A DNA stretch of 64,000 nucleotides from Morganella morganii (GCF_019242955.1 NZ_CP066129.1:1550001-1614000), one strand, 5' to 3'. Shown: positions 29,401-39,435, counted from the stretch's first letter. Translations and numbers: made by a program. The notes: generated from the sequence alone by a model not told the origin.

Positions 29401-31441
29401 ACCGGTGGAACTGAATGCGCAGGGCGAAGGTACCGTTACCCTGGCGATTCCGGATTTCAACGGCGAACTGCGTCTGATGGCGCAGGCGTGGACAGATGAG
29501 GATTTCGGCCACGCACAAAATAAAGTGATTGTTGCCGCGCCGGTAATCAGCCAGATGGCGCTGCCGCGCTTTATGGCCGGCGGTGACCGCTCGCAGCTGA
29601 CACTCGATCTGACCAACCTGACTGATGAAACACAGAACCTGACCGTTAATTTCAGCGCGGACGGCATGGTGCATCTCAAAGGTGCGGCAGAGAAAGAAAT
29701 CACGCTGGCGAAAGGCCAGCGCACATCCGTGAATGTTCCGGTTGAAGCCGCAAACGGCTTTGGTCAGGGCGAGGTGTTTATGACCGTCAAAGGGCTGAAA
29801 CTGCCTGATGAAAGCAGCAACACCTATAAAAACAGCTGGAAAATCGGTGTCCGTCCGGCGTATCCGGCAGAAACGGTGTCTTACTCCATGTCACTCGGCA
29901 ATAGCGCGGAATGGGCATTACCGGCTGACCAGCTTGGTTATCTGGACGGCAATACGGTGTCCGGTGAAATGATGCTGACCAGTCGTCCGCCGCTGGATAT
30001 CTCGCGTTACATCCGTGAGCTCTATGCCTATCCGTACGGCTGTCTGGAACAGACCGTGAGCGGGCTGTATCCGTCCCTGTACTCATCTGAAGCAGAACTG
30101 AAAAAACTGGGCATCAAAACCCAGACTGACGCCGGACGCCGCCAGGCGGTGATGACCGGTATCCCGCATCTGCTCGGTATGCAGCGCAGCGACGGCAGTT
30201 TCTCCCTGTGGGACAACAGTGGTGCGGAAGAGCCGTGGCTGACGGCTTACGCGACCGATTTCCTGTTCCGTGCCGGACAGCGCGGCTTTGAGGTTCCGGC
30301 AGATGCCCTGAGCAACGCCAATAACCGCCTGCTGCGCTATCTGCAGGATCGCTCGGTGATCAGCAGCAGCTATTACGGCAACAGTGACCAGATGCGCTTT
30401 GCAGTACAGGCGTATGCCGGTTATGTGCTGGCACAGCAGCAGAAAGCACCGCTCGGTGCACTGCGTCAGGTGTATCAGCGCCGTGACGATGCCGCAAGTG
30501 GTCTGGCGCTGGTGCAGCTCGGTATTGCCCTGAAGAAAATGGGCGATGCGGATCGCGGTAATGAAGCCATCCGTCTGGGTGTGATGAAAAACCGTGACAG
30601 CGTCTATACCGGCGATTACGGCAGTACCATCCGTGATGATGCGATGATTATTGCACTGCTCAGTGAGGCGGATTCGAATGCGGATCAGCGTTACGGCAAG
30701 TTGCAGGCGCTTTCTGCGGAGATACAGAATAACCGTTACTTCTCCACTCAGGAGAGCAACGCGCTGTACCTGGCAGGTCGTCAGTACATTAATCAGAGTG
30801 AAAAACCGTGGTCGGCACTGATCAACGGGCAGGCCCCGGCAGTCAGCCGTGACAGTGCGCTGCGTGAAACCCTCACTGCCGCACAGCTGAATAACGGTAT
30901 CAGTGTGGCAAACCGGGGTGATACGGAGCTGTTCGGTCGTGTCAATATCACCGGTTATCCGCTGCAGGCACCGGCTCCGTCTTCTGAAGTGCTGAAGATC
31001 AAACGGACGTATATGGATCTGAACGGTAATCCGATCAGTATTGACCGTCTGAGCAGCGGCGATCTCGTGGCTGTCCGCCTGGATATTCAGGCTGACCGCA
31101 ACGTGCCGGATGCGCTGGTGGTGGATCTGTTACCGGCCGGTCTGGAGCTGGAAAACCAGAATCTGGCGGCGGCAAGTGCCAGCCTGGCTGACAGCGCGCC
31201 GAATCTGGCGGAAGCAATCCAGGATATGCAGCAGGCCAATATCCGCCATACCGAGTACCGTGATGACCGCTTTGTTTCCCAGGTGGCGGTGGAAGAGTAC
31301 CGTCCGGTGACGCTGGTCTATCTGGCCCGTGCGGTCACACCGGGTAAATACAGTGTTCCGGCTCCGCAGGTGGAATCGATGTATATTCCGTCCTGGCGCG
31401 CCACCGGTGTGACACCGGCAACACTGGAAGTGGTTCGTTAA
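26420..31441 (+). CDS. yfhM: Bacterial alpha-2-macroglobulin lipoprotein
   Basis: 1673 residues. It starts at MRSPIAGQGPGKKRC with a signal peptide ending in the lipobox ALTGC, so it is anchored by lipid, probably in the inner membrane facing the periplasm. The thioester bait motif CLEQ occurs in YPYGCLEQTVSGLYP, followed by the alpha-toroid domain (ATDFLFRAGQRG). The MG and bait domains fill the N-terminal two thirds. It traps attacking proteases by covalent thioester linkage. It is next to pbpC, the usual pairing, suggesting it guards periplasm exposed during peptidoglycan repair. Confidence 0.97.
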   Translation: MRSPIAGQGPGKKRCIAVLLASALALTGCDDTGSNTTAAGSNDSAPANNKQNSSSSSASPQSPKKTHDAASLAELAKRYAGKDVTIIDASEIQLDGANAMVVTFSVPLDPNQDFSQFARLVDVKNGKLEGAWELSDNLTELRMRHLPPSRELQLSIDRGVRGINERTLVNGYDLKLTTADVVPSVGFASRGSLFPSDVLQGLPVFALNVDSIDVNFYRIKPDSLASFLASWQYGNNLQYWNSDDLLNNTDLVYTGRFDLNPQKNTRENMQIPLKDIKQLQEEGVYLAVMQQAGRYSYTMPATLFTLSDIGVSMHSYLNELDVFTQSLAKGSALKGVEIRLLDSKGQLLSKAETDSSGHAKLDRGADAALLLAIQNGQTSMIDLKNPALDLAEFDIAGPQGYAKQFFVFGPRDLYRPGETLVINGLLRDGDGRPVKDQPVKVDVLKNDGQVASTFVWQPENGLYQYQYAIPENIETGKLTLRFDLGDNTPRFYSVNVEDFMPERMAMEIKTDKQPITTQQSADFEIEGHYLYGAPAAGNQLTGQLFMRPDREISARLPGFEFGNIQEENLTRTLDEFDETMNDSGELAFTISNDYWKEVKSPFKLILQASLMETGGRPVTRRADVAVWPAAKMAGIRPIFAKKEVYDYRTDKYVSQYSMDEDSLAEFEIVYTDRQGNKLQADDLNARLIYERRDYYWRWSDSEGWSSGYDQKDLVMSDDKITIAKDGTAKVTVPVSWGAYRLEVVDPSTGLTSSVRFWAGYSWQDNTGGTGAVRPDQVKLKLDKPNYHAGDKVKLNVTAPQAGKGYVLLESSDGPLWWQEVDVPEGGTDVEVPLNKEWTRHDLYATAVVVRPGDSSRQATVKRAVGILHIPMADPARKIDVALDTPARIRPNQDLTVKIKAKAQDGKPAPEKVNVLISAVDTGVLNITDYKTPDPYDAFFGRKRYSVDQYDVYGQLIEGGGRLGTLRFGGDGGDDLDRGGLKPLTEVQIIAQQAAPVELNAQGEGTVTLAIPDFNGELRLMAQAWTDEDFGHAQNKVIVAAPVISQMALPRFMAGGDRSQLTLDLTNLTDETQNLTVNFSADGMVHLKGAAEKEITLAKGQRTSVNVPVEAANGFGQGEVFMTVKGLKLPDESSNTYKNSWKIGVRPAYPAETVSYSMSLGNSAEWALPADQLGYLDGNTVSGEMMLTSRPPLDISRYIRELYAYPYGCLEQTVSGLYPSLYSSEAELKKLGIKTQTDAGRRQAVMTGIPHLLGMQRSDGSFSLWDNSGAEEPWLTAYATDFLFRAGQRGFEVPADALSNANNRLLRYLQDRSVISSSYYGNSDQMRFAVQAYAGYVLAQQQKAPLGALRQVYQRRDDAASGLALVQLGIALKKMGDADRGNEAIRLGVMKNRDSVYTGDYGSTIRDDAMIIALLSEADSNADQRYGKLQALSAEIQNNRYFSTQESNALYLAGRQYINQSEKPWSALINGQAPAVSRDSALRETLTAAQLNNGISVANRGDTELFGRVNITGYPLQAPAPSSEVLKIKRTYMDLNGNPISIDRLSSGDLVAVRLDIQADRNVPDALVVDLLPAGLELENQNLAAASASLADSAPNLAEAIQDMQQANIRHTEYRDDRFVSQVAVEEYRPVTLVYLARAVTPGKYSVPAPQVESMYIPSWRATGVTPATLEVVR

Positions 31442-31529
31442 CAGCACGATTGTTGTCCGCAGCCTGTCCGGGCTGCGGCAGCAAACACAGGTCTTATGCC
31501 TTAATAACAAACATATCCTTATAACGAAC

Positions 31530-31562
31530 ATGCCCTTATAACGAACTATAAGGGCATTTTTA
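31530..31562 (+). terminator. Terminator after yfhM
   Basis: atgcccttat and ataagggcat (31530-31539, 31548-31557) make a 10-bp stem followed by tttttat. It lies just before pbpC, so yfhM and pbpC may be only partly co-transcribed. Confidence 0.8.
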
Positions 31563-31593
31563 TCTCAGAAATTCTGATAATGCGGTTTGATAC

Positions 31594-33903
31594 ATGAAAG
31601 TGTGGTTTAAACGTCTTGCGCTCACCGGTCTGATAACAATTGTTCTGACGCCGCCGCTGCTCTGGCTGGCCGATAAAATCTGGCCGTTACCGCTGGATGA
31701 GGTGGTGATGGCGCGAACGGTCACGGCTGAGGACGGATCACCGCTGTGGCGTTTTGCCGACAGCAACGGTGTGTGGCGCTACCCGGTCACGCTGAAGGAT
31801 GTATCACCGGAATTTATTGAAGCGCTTCTGACATACGAAGACCGCTATTTCTATCAGCACCCGGGGATTAACCCGGTGGCTATCGGCCGCGCGGCATTAC
31901 AGGATCTGACCTCCGGACGCATTGTCTCCGGCGGCAGTACACTCTCCATGCAGGTCGCCCGCCTGATTGACCCCCATGATCGTACTCTGACCGGCAAACT
32001 GAAGCAGGTTTTCCGGACTATTCAGCTGGAATGGCACTATTCCAAAGATGAAATTCTGGAGATGTATCTCAACCGCGCGCCGTACGGCGGGACGGTTGAG
32101 GGGATCGGGGCGGCGAGCTGGATGTATCTCGGTAAACCGCCGTCAGAACTGACCGCCGGGGAAGCGGCGCTGCTGGCGGTTCTGCCGCAGGCACCGAGCC
32201 GTCTGCGCCCGGATCGCTATCCGCAGCGGGCGGAAGCGGCACGGAATAAAGTACTCGACCGGCTGGCGGAGTTTCAGGTGTGGCCGCAGGCAAAAGTGAA
32301 TGACTTAAAACAGGAGAGCATCTGGCTGGCACCCCGCCAGGTACCGCACTCCGCACCGCTGCTGGCACGGCGCGTGGCGTCGGGCGTGAAAGACCCGGTG
32401 ATCCGCACCACCATCAACCCTGCCATTCAGCGTCAGCTGGAGGAGATGGCCCGCAACCGCAAATATCAGCTGCCGGAAAAAACCTCCCTCGGCATTATGG
32501 TGGTGGATAACCGCGACATGAGTGTGAAGGGCTATGTCGGCTCCATTGATTTCTCTGATGACACCCGTTTCGGTCATGTGGATGTGAACAGCGCCTGGCG
32601 TTCGCCCGGCTCAACCCTGAAGCCGTTTTTATATGCCCTGGCGATGGATGAAGGGCTGATCCACAGCGAATCCCTGTTACAGGATGTACCGCGCCGTTTT
32701 AATGATTACCGTCCGGGTAACTTTGATACCGGATTCAGCGGGCCGGTGAGTGTCAGCGAGGCACTGCGCCGCTCTCTGAACCTGCCGGTGGTTCAGTTGC
32801 TGGATGTCTACGGTCCGAAACGTTTCAGTGCCAAACTGCGTAACGTCGGCCTGGAACTGCGTTTCCCGATTGGCAGTGATCCGAACCTGTCGCTGATTCT
32901 GGGCGGTACCGGGGCGCGGATGGATCAGCTGATTGCCGCGTACAGTGCATTTGCCCGGCAGGGTAAAGTGGCACCGGTACGTTTCCGGCCGGACGATCCG
33001 CTGGCTGAACGTCAGCTTATCTCCTCGGGGGCGGCGTGGATCACCCGGCGGGTTATGGCAGGGGAAACACGGCCGCTGGCAGATGACCGTCTGGCTCAGG
33101 ACGTGCCGCTGGCATGGAAAACCGGCACCAGTTACGGCTACCGCGACGCCTGGGCGCTGGGCGTGAATAACCGCTACACCATCGGGGTGTGGGTCGGGCG
33201 TCCGGACGGGACACCGGTGGCCGGACAGGCCGGGTTTGCGACCGCGATTCCGATCCTGTATCAGGTTGACAGCTATCTGCGCACACGCGGCGGCAAAAAA
33301 TTACCGGATCCGAAACCCGTCAGTGTCAGCAGTAAAATGATTTGCTGGCCGTCAGGACTGGCTGCTGACAAGCAGGACCCGAACTGCCGCCAGCAGCGGA
33401 TAGCGCTGGTGCTGGATAATACCGTACCGCCGACACTGCCGTCAGCAGGACAGGAGAGTCTGTCCGGCACCAATGCGGTGATCTGGGTGAACGGGCAGGG
33501 GGAACGGGTGTCTCCGGATTGTCCGGATGCACAGGAGAAAACCGTGGCACTGTGGCCGATTGCGCTGGAGAGCTGGCTGCCGCCGGGGGAGCGCCGCAGT
33601 CATCGCCTGCCGCCGGTGAGCAAAACCTGCCCGCCGCTGCGGGTGGAAGCTGCCCCTCTGCTGATTTCCGGTATCCGTGAAGGGGATGTGCTGCGGCGTC
33701 TGCCGCTGGCGAAAACCCTTGATTTGCGGGTGGTGACTCAGGGCGGCGAAGGCACACAGTGGTGGTTTCTTAACGGTGATCAGGCCGGCAGCACCGAATC
33801 CGGTGATCCGCTGTTGCTGACACTGGATACCCCCGGGCGTTATCAGCTGACGGTACTGGATCTCAGCGGCCAGGTCAGTTCAGTCAGTTTTACCCTGAAA
33901 TAA
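31594..33903 (+). CDS. pbpC: Penicillin-binding protein 1C
   Basis: 769 residues, bifunctional class A PBP. A membrane anchor lies at about 8-27. The glycosyltransferase motifs are EDRYFYQHPGINP and SGGSTLSMQVARLI. The transpeptidase motifs are SPGSTLKPF (SXXK serine), SLNLPV (SXN) and KTGTSYGYRDAW (KTG). The last about 180 residues form the BiPBP C-terminal domain typical of PBP1C. It polymerises and may crosslink peptidoglycan. The adjacent alpha-2-macroglobulin gene is its usual partner. Confidence 0.97.
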   Translation: MKVWFKRLALTGLITIVLTPPLLWLADKIWPLPLDEVVMARTVTAEDGSPLWRFADSNGVWRYPVTLKDVSPEFIEALLTYEDRYFYQHPGINPVAIGRAALQDLTSGRIVSGGSTLSMQVARLIDPHDRTLTGKLKQVFRTIQLEWHYSKDEILEMYLNRAPYGGTVEGIGAASWMYLGKPPSELTAGEAALLAVLPQAPSRLRPDRYPQRAEAARNKVLDRLAEFQVWPQAKVNDLKQESIWLAPRQVPHSAPLLARRVASGVKDPVIRTTINPAIQRQLEEMARNRKYQLPEKTSLGIMVVDNRDMSVKGYVGSIDFSDDTRFGHVDVNSAWRSPGSTLKPFLYALAMDEGLIHSESLLQDVPRRFNDYRPGNFDTGFSGPVSVSEALRRSLNLPVVQLLDVYGPKRFSAKLRNVGLELRFPIGSDPNLSLILGGTGARMDQLIAAYSAFARQGKVAPVRFRPDDPLAERQLISSGAAWITRRVMAGETRPLADDRLAQDVPLAWKTGTSYGYRDAWALGVNNRYTIGVWVGRPDGTPVAGQAGFATAIPILYQVDSYLRTRGGKKLPDPKPVSVSSKMICWPSGLAADKQDPNCRQQRIALVLDNTVPPTLPSAGQESLSGTNAVIWVNGQGERVSPDCPDAQEKTVALWPIALESWLPPGERRSHRLPPVSKTCPPLRVEAAPLLISGIREGDVLRRLPLAKTLDLRVVTQGGEGTQWWFLNGDQAGSTESGDPLLLTLDTPGRYQLTVLDLSGQVSSVSFTLK

Positions 33904-34117
33904 CAGAAACGACAGGAAGTTCAGCGGAAAAAGTGTGATACAGACGGAAAATCTGTGATCTGTTATCAGGAATACTTTGCAAAAATGTTGCGTAACTGTA
34001 GGCGAAACAGCGGTGAGCCCGTATAATCATCACCTTACCACAAGGTGTGGACCGGTCTGCCGTCAGCCGCAAATAACAATGACAACAGCGCACATGCGCA
34101 CATTTGAGGTCAATTAA

Positions 34118-34543
34118 ATGTCTGTACAACGCACATTTTCTATCATTAAGCCAAATGCCGTAAAGAAAAATGCTATCGGGGCTATTTATCACCGTTTTGA
34201 AAGTGCCGGTTTCCGTATTATTGCCGCCAAAATGCTGCACCTGAGCCGCGAACAGGCTGAAGGATTCTATGCTGAGCACAAAGGCCGCCCGTTCTTTGAT
34301 GGTCTGGTGGAATTCATGACTTCCGGGCCGATTATGGTACAGGTGCTGGAAGGGGAAAATGCCGTACAGCGTCACCGTGACCTGATGGGCGCCACCAATC
34401 CGGATAACGCACTGGCCGGCACACTGCGTGCTGATTACGCGGACAGTTTCACTGAAAACGCGGTACACGGCTCTGATGCGGAAGAATCCGCCGCGCGTGA
34501 AATCGCCTATTTCTTCACTGAAGATGAAATCTGCCCGCGCTGA
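34118..34543 (+). CDS. ndk: Nucleoside diphosphate kinase
   Basis: 141 residues. The phosphohistidine lies in [23 protein letters not shown] and DYADSF complete the family signature. It transfers gamma-phosphate between nucleoside triphosphates and diphosphates by a ping-pong mechanism. A good -10 (tataat, 34022-34027) lies about 90 bases upstream, but I could not assign a -35. Order pbpC-ndk-rlmN agrees with E. coli. Confidence 0.98.
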   Translation: MSVQRTFSIIKPNAVKKNAIGAIYHRFESAGFRIIAAKMLHLSREQAEGFYAEHKGRPFFDGLVEFMTSGPIMVQVLEGENAVQRHRDLMGATNPDNALAGTLRADYADSFTENAVHGSDAEESAAREIAYFFTEDEICPR

Positions 34544-34599
34544 TAACACAAAGCAGGAAAAACCCTGTGTTATCCTGCTTTATCAGTGAATTCAGTCTC

Positions 34600-34631
34600 A
34601 AAAGCCCGGTCATCCGGGCTTTTGCTTTTTT
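34600..34631. terminator. Terminator(s) between ndk and uspF-like gene
   Basis: aaaagcccgg (34600-34609) and ccgggctttt (34614-34623) with gctttttt behind form a bidirectional terminator. A second stem, aaagcagga/tcctgcttt, lies at 34550-34581 just after ndk. Confidence 0.85.
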
Positions 34632-35073
34632 ACCGGACAACAAGGACAGAGATAGTGGCATAATGGATCAGTGCCGATGCGGTGGAGCCGAGAAAACGGC
34701 TTTTCATGGTCGGGTTTTTGGAACCGATAACAATCAGGTCGGCGTTAATTCTTTCTGCATTTTCAAGAATGGCTTCTGCCGCACTTCCGATAAGAACACC
34801 GGTGGATATCTGACTTTTCTGTACGGCAAATTTTTCTGTCACCGCGTCGAGTTTCTCCAGCAGCATTTTGATGCGCTGGTCTTCTGATTTTGCATTTTCG
34901 GTCATGACAGGGAAGGTCAGGCCATAGTCAAACAGCTGCTCAGACGGGAGGATAACGGTAACAAAATGAAACTTCACATTTTTATCTTTAGCATAGTCGT
35001 TAATTTCAGTAATGACATTTTGAGATAACGCACCGGCATTCAGATCGATCGGGACAAGTATAATTTTATGCAT
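34630..35073 (-). CDS. Universal stress protein, UspF-type
   Basis: 147 residues with the Usp fold: MHKIILVPIDLNAG at the start, VIGSKNP and the ATP-binding-like GSTASALIHYATISVLVVR at the end. It resembles E. coli UspF/UspG in length and in the UspF-like MHKIILVPID opening. These cytoplasmic dimers respond to stress and, for UspF, influence adhesion. aaggag lies 5 bases before the start. It is inserted, minus-strand, between ndk and rlmN, where E. coli has no such gene. Confidence 0.85.
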   Translation of the reverse strand: MHKIILVPIDLNAGALSQNVITEINDYAKDKNVKFHFVTVILPSEQLFDYGLTFPVMTENAKSEDQRIKMLLEKLDAVTEKFAVQKSQISTGVLIGSAAEAILENAERINADLIVIGSKNPTMKSRFLGSTASALIHYATISVLVVR

Positions 35074-35198
35074 AACAACTCCTTTGTTTCAGATTTAATT
35101 ACCTGTAAAAGGTGAGTGTTAATATCATTAATATCTAAAAAAACGATTTAAACAAGTATTATTATTTAATAAATCGATTTACATTTACGTGTTTTAAT

Positions 35199-35228
35199 TT
35201 GCCATATCACCGCGAATGTTTGTACAAT
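35199..35228 (+). promoter_or_regulatory. Possible sigma-70 promoter of rlmN
   Basis: ttgcca (35199-35204), an 18-base spacer and tacaat (35223-35228) lie about 140 bases before rlmN. Found by eye only. Confidence 0.4.
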
Positions 35229-35370
35229 GCCGCGCCCCGTCATGATACGGGGCTTTTATGTTTCCGCCGTATCCGTGACGCAGTCCGTTTCAGCGGCTAT
35301 TCTTATTCCTGTATCTGTGATGCGCGCCGCGTGTCACCGCCGAAAGTGTAACAACGAGGCAATGTTAACA

Positions 35371-36549
35371 ATGTCAGAACTGACCACACAAGACGCCTGT
35401 GTAACAGGCTCCGCTCCGATTGCTCCTGAAAAAATCAACGGAAAAATTAATTTACTCGATCTGACCCGCAAAGAAATGCGCCAGTTTTTCGCCGATATGG
35501 GCGAGAAGCCTTTTCGTGCTGACCAGGTAATGAAGTGGATTTACCACTATTGCTATGATGATTTCGATCTGATGACCGATATCAACAAAGTACTGCGCAC
35601 CAAACTGAAAGCGGTGGCGGAAATCCGCGCGCCGGAAGTCTCGGAAGAACAACGTTCTGCGGACGGCACCATCAAGTGGGCTATCCGTGTCGGTGATCAG
35701 GAAGTGGAAACCGTCTATATCCCGGAAGAAGACCGCGCCACACTGTGCGTTTCTTCCCAGGTCGGTTGTGCGCTGGAATGTAAATTCTGCTCAACCGCAC
35801 AGCAGGGTTTTAACCGCAATCTGCGGGTCTCCGAAATTATCGGCCAGGTCTGGCGTGCCGCGAAAATTATCGGCTCCCTGAAATCCAGCGGCCGCCGCCC
35901 GATTACCAATGTGGTTATGATGGGAATGGGTGAACCGCTGCTGAACCTGACCCATGTTGTTCCGGCCATGGAAATCATGCTGGATGACTTCGGTTTCGGG
36001 CTGTCCAAACGCCGCGTGACTATCTCAACCTCCGGTGTGGTACCTGCACTGGATAAACTCGGTGATATGATCGATGTGGCGCTGGCGATTTCCCTGCACG
36101 CCCCGACGGATGATGTTCGTGACGAAATCGTTCCGATCAACAAGAAATATAACATTGAGACATTCCTGGCATCTGTGCGCCGTTATCTCGGAAAATCCAA
36201 TGCGAACGGCGGGCGTGTCACCGTGGAATACGTCATGCTGGATCACATCAATGACAGCACTGATCAGGCACATCAGCTGGCGGCCTGTCTGAAGGATACA
36301 CCGAGTAAAATCAACCTGATCCCGTGGAACCCGTTCCCGGGCGCACCTTACGGACGCAGCTCCAACAGCCGGATTGACCGCTTTGCCAAAGTGCTGATGG
36401 AATACGGATTTACCACTATTGTCCGCAAGACACGCGGTGATGATATTGACGCCGCCTGCGGACAGCTGGCCGGTGATGTCATCGACCGGACCAAACGGAC
36501 ACTGAAAAAACGCATGGCCGGTGAACCAATTTCTGTCAAAACAGTCTGA
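35371..36549 (+). CDS. rlmN: 23S rRNA/tRNA adenine C2-methyltransferase
   Basis: 392 residues from [13 protein letters not shown]; an ATG at 35362 is in frame but the upstream gagg is only 2 bases from it. Radical-SAM cysteines are in CALECKFCS, and the methyl-carrying and resolving cysteines are represented by DAACGQLAG near the C-terminus and the radical-SAM loop region. RlmN methylates A2503 of 23S rRNA and A37 of some tRNAs and needs a [4Fe-4S] cluster. Order rlmN-(pilW)-rodZ-ispG-hisS is the common gammaproteobacterial one. Confidence 0.97.
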   Translation: MSELTTQDACVTGSAPIAPEKINGKINLLDLTRKEMRQFFADMGEKPFRADQVMKWIYHYCYDDFDLMTDINKVLRTKLKAVAEIRAPEVSEEQRSADGTIKWAIRVGDQEVETVYIPEEDRATLCVSSQVGCALECKFCSTAQQGFNRNLRVSEIIGQVWRAAKIIGSLKSSGRRPITNVVMMGMGEPLLNLTHVVPAMEIMLDDFGFGLSKRRVTISTSGVVPALDKLGDMIDVALAISLHAPTDDVRDEIVPINKKYNIETFLASVRRYLGKSNANGGRVTVEYVMLDHINDSTDQAHQLAACLKDTPSKINLIPWNPFPGAPYGRSSNSRIDRFAKVLMEYGFTTIVRKTRGDDIDAACGQLAGDVIDRTKRTLKKRMAGEPISVKTV

Positions 36550-36620
36550 CAGTAATATTAAGTAACATTCCCGGGTGACACTTTACGTTAATATACCTGC
36601 CTTACAGACAAGGAGGCAGT

Positions 36621-36971
36621 ATGATAAGGACGTATTCCCCGGGATTAATTGCAGTCATGCTGCTGGCAGGATGCCGGACAGCACCCGTGACACAGACAGT
36701 ACCGGCGGCGACCGGTACCCGTCTTGCATTGGGTGAGGCTTATCTTCAGGCCGGCCGGTATGATGCCGCACGCTATCATTTTGACCGGGTACTGAAAGCA
36801 CAGCCGCAGCATACCGGTGCGCTGGCAGGCGCGGCGCTGAGTGCGAAATGCGATCAGCAGCCTGAAATTGCGGAAAAATACCTGAATTTAGCCGTGAATT
36901 CCCCGTCAGGCAGTGATAGTGTGGTACAGTACATTTTGGCTTATGAGTGTCCGCCGGATAACAGTCTGTAA
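36621..36971 (+). CDS. Small PilW/PilF-like TPR lipoprotein
   Basis: 116 residues with a lipobox (IAVMLLAGCR; Cys18) and one clear tetratricopeptide repeat (LGEAYLQAGRYDAARYHFDRVL), followed by a second weaker one. aggagg lies 5 bases before the ATG. In many gammaproteobacteria the type IV pilus assembly lipoprotein PilW/PilF (about 250 residues) sits between rlmN and rodZ; this looks like a reduced relative in the same place. No other pilus gene is in the window. Whether it still helps a secretin or has another role is unknown. Confidence 0.7.
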   Translation: MIRTYSPGLIAVMLLAGCRTAPVTQTVPAATGTRLALGEAYLQAGRYDAARYHFDRVLKAQPQHTGALAGAALSAKCDQQPEIAEKYLNLAVNSPSGSDSVVQYILAYECPPDNSL

Positions 36972-37114
36972 AACAATATAAAAGTGATGTTGTTTTCAGG
37001 ATTATTTTTATCATCACAGGTGGCATGCTGTATGCCGGAATACGGAACTTCGGTGCGCGGAAGGGCAGATCTCCGCGCTTTCTCGTAACCAGAACTGTTT
37101 GTGTCCTGAAACTC

Positions 37115-38083
37115 ATGAATAACTCTCAATCTCAAGATAATTTCCAACTCACTCTTGGCCAGCTTTTAACACAACGTAGGGAACAACTTCAGTTATCACG
37201 GGAAACAGTCGCCGACAGACTTTGTCTTAAACTGACAACAGTGCGTGAAATCGAAGAAGATGCACTGAAAGAAGCCAACCCGACGTTTATCCGCGGTTAT
37301 ATCCGTGCCTATGCCCGTTTGCTGCAGATCCCCGAACCGGAGATCATGCCTTATCTTGATAAAATCGCTCCCGCACAGATGACCAAAGTCCAGCCGATGA
37401 AAAGTGTGACGCTGGGGCGTCAGCGTAAAAAACGCGAAGGCTGGCTGATGAAATTTACCTGGCTGGTCCTGTTAGTGGTACTGGCCCTGGTGGGCGTATG
37501 GTGGTGGCAGCAGTATCAGGCACAGCAGGCCGATATAGCTTCACTGGCACAACAGAATGATGTCACGGTCAATGCCCCGGCAGATGTTCCGGGAACCGAT
37601 CCGGCAGACAGTACCGCACCTCAGGTACTGAATACCCCGGCAGGAACACCGGATTCAGCACCGGCAGGTAATACCAATACCGCTGCACTGGAATTATCAG
37701 CGGCCACTCCGCAGGATCAGGAAATTGACAGCAGTAAAATCGTACCGCTGCCGGGCAGTGACCGCATACCACCGGTTGTTAACCGTGCCGTGGACAGCGA
37801 AGGCGGAACGCTGCCGACGACCACGCAGACACAGGATGGTCTGGTGCTGACGTTCAAAAATACCTGCTGGCTGGAAGTGACTGATAATAAAGGAACAAAA
37901 ATTTTCAGCGGCACCAAACAGAAAGGGGATACCCTGGAATTTGCGGGCGCAGAACCTTACCGTCTGAAAATCGGCGCTCCGGCTGCCGTCGATGTACAGT
38001 TCAAAGGTCAGAGCGTTGACCTGAGCCGTTTCATCAAAGCAAACACAGTGGCAAAACTGAGTGTGCCGAAAGCCGGTGAATAA
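37115..38083 (+). CDS. rodZ: Cytoskeletal cell-shape protein RodZ
   Basis: 322 residues from MNNSQSQDNFQLTL; the frame is open 30 codons further up but that start matches the family. A cytoplasmic helix-turn-helix domain (about 11-85, REQLQLSRETVADRLCLK) binds MreB, a basic region and one membrane helix at about 111-131 (WLMKFTWLVLLVVLALVGVW) follow, then a proline/threonine-rich linker and a periplasmic beta domain (LTFKNTCWLEVTD). It links MreB to the elongasome. It is followed by ispG. Confidence 0.96.
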   Translation: MNNSQSQDNFQLTLGQLLTQRREQLQLSRETVADRLCLKLTTVREIEEDALKEANPTFIRGYIRAYARLLQIPEPEIMPYLDKIAPAQMTKVQPMKSVTLGRQRKKREGWLMKFTWLVLLVVLALVGVWWWQQYQAQQADIASLAQQNDVTVNAPADVPGTDPADSTAPQVLNTPAGTPDSAPAGNTNTAALELSAATPQDQEIDSSKIVPLPGSDRIPPVVNRAVDSEGGTLPTTTQTQDGLVLTFKNTCWLEVTDNKGTKIFSGTKQKGDTLEFAGAEPYRLKIGAPAAVDVQFKGQSVDLSRFIKANTVAKLSVPKAGE

Positions 38084-38162
38084 TTGATTTATAAATTAAA
38101 TCTTTACTACATAATAAACACAGCAATGATTAAGGGCACAAGGATGTTCCGGAGAAAGACAT

Positions 38163-39287
38163 ATGCATAATGAATCCCCGATAAAAAGACGCAAATCCAC
38201 CCGTATTTATGTGGGGAATGTGCCGGTCGGTGATGGTGCACCTATCGCAGTGCAATCAATGACAAACACCCGGACAACGGATGTTGAGGCGACCGTCAGA
38301 CAAATAAAATCCCTTGAGCGCGTCGGCGTGGACATTGTCCGCGTGTCAGTACCGACGATGGATGCGGCGGAAGCCTTTAAACTGATTAAACAACAGGTAT
38401 CAGTACCGCTGGTGGCAGATATTCACTTTGACTACCGTATCGCGCTGAAAGTGGCGGAATACGGTGTGGATTGTCTGCGTATCAACCCGGGCAATATCGG
38501 CAGTGAGGATCGCATCCGTCAGGTGGTGGATTGCGCGCGTCACTATAATATTCCTATCCGTATCGGGGTGAACGGCGGCTCACTGGAAAAAGATATCCAG
38601 GAGAAATACGGCGAACCGACACCGGAAGCGCTGCTCGAATCTGCCATGCGTCATGTGGATATTCTCGATCGTCTGAACTTTGATCAATTCAAGGTCAGTG
38701 TAAAAGCGTCTGACGTTTTCCTGGCGGTCGGTGCATACCGTCTGCTCGCGAAGAAGATTGATCAGCCGCTGCACCTGGGGATTACCGAAGCGGGCGGTGC
38801 ACGTGCCGGTTCGGTGAAATCCGCGATCGGATTAGGTATGCTGCTGTCGGAGGGTATCGGTGATACTCTGCGTATCTCGCTGGCGGCCGATCCGGTGGAA
38901 GAGGTGAAAGTCGGGTTTGATATCCTGAAATCCCTGCGTATCCGCTCACGCGGCATCAACTTTATCGCCTGTCCGACCTGCTCCCGTCAGGAGTTCGACG
39001 TGATTGGCACGGTGAATGCCCTGGAACAGCGTCTGGAAGATATCATCACACCGATGGATGTATCGATTATCGGTTGTGTGGTCAACGGCCCGGGCGAGGC
39101 GGAAGTCTCCACGCTGGGCGTGACCGGTGCGAAAACCCGCAGCGGATTCTACGAAGACGGCGTCCGTCAGAAAGAGCGTCTGGATAACACGGATATGATT
39201 GATCAGCTGGAAGCGAAAATCCGTGCCAAGGCGGCTATGCTGGATAAAAACAACCGGATTGATATCAGTCTGGTTGATAAAGAGTAA
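38163..39287 (+). CDS. ispG: HMB-PP synthase (4-hydroxy-3-methylbut-2-enyl-diphosphate synthase)
   Basis: 374 residues, closely similar to E. coli IspG. The TIM-barrel domain has [15 protein letters not shown] and LRINPGNIG. The C-terminal [4Fe-4S] domain has [13 protein letters not shown] and [13 protein letters not shown]. It makes HMB-PP from MEcPP, the penultimate step of the MEP isoprenoid pathway, and depends on Fe-S assembly such as the isc operon here. A terminator follows. Confidence 0.98.
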   Translation: MHNESPIKRRKSTRIYVGNVPVGDGAPIAVQSMTNTRTTDVEATVRQIKSLERVGVDIVRVSVPTMDAAEAFKLIKQQVSVPLVADIHFDYRIALKVAEYGVDCLRINPGNIGSEDRIRQVVDCARHYNIPIRIGVNGGSLEKDIQEKYGEPTPEALLESAMRHVDILDRLNFDQFKVSVKASDVFLAVGAYRLLAKKIDQPLHLGITEAGGARAGSVKSAIGLGMLLSEGIGDTLRISLAADPVEEVKVGFDILKSLRIRSRGINFIACPTCSRQEFDVIGTVNALEQRLEDIITPMDVSIIGCVVNGPGEAEVSTLGVTGAKTRSGFYEDGVRQKERLDNTDMIDQLEAKIRAKAAMLDKNNRIDISLVDKE

Positions 39288-39293
39288 TCGCGG

Positions 39294-39322
39294 ACCGGCT
39301 CATGACTGATGAGCCGGTTTTG
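39294..39322 (+). terminator. Terminator of ispG
   Basis: accggctcat and atgagccggt form a 10-bp stem with tttt after it. Confidence 0.8.
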
Positions 39323-39435
39323 TCTGTTTTGGCAGAGATACGGTTTTAAGACGATATATCCGCCTCCCGATATTGCGCCCGCACAGGGTCGCTTTTATAA
39401 TCGGAAACATATTTCATTGAGTTAAGAGAATTAAC

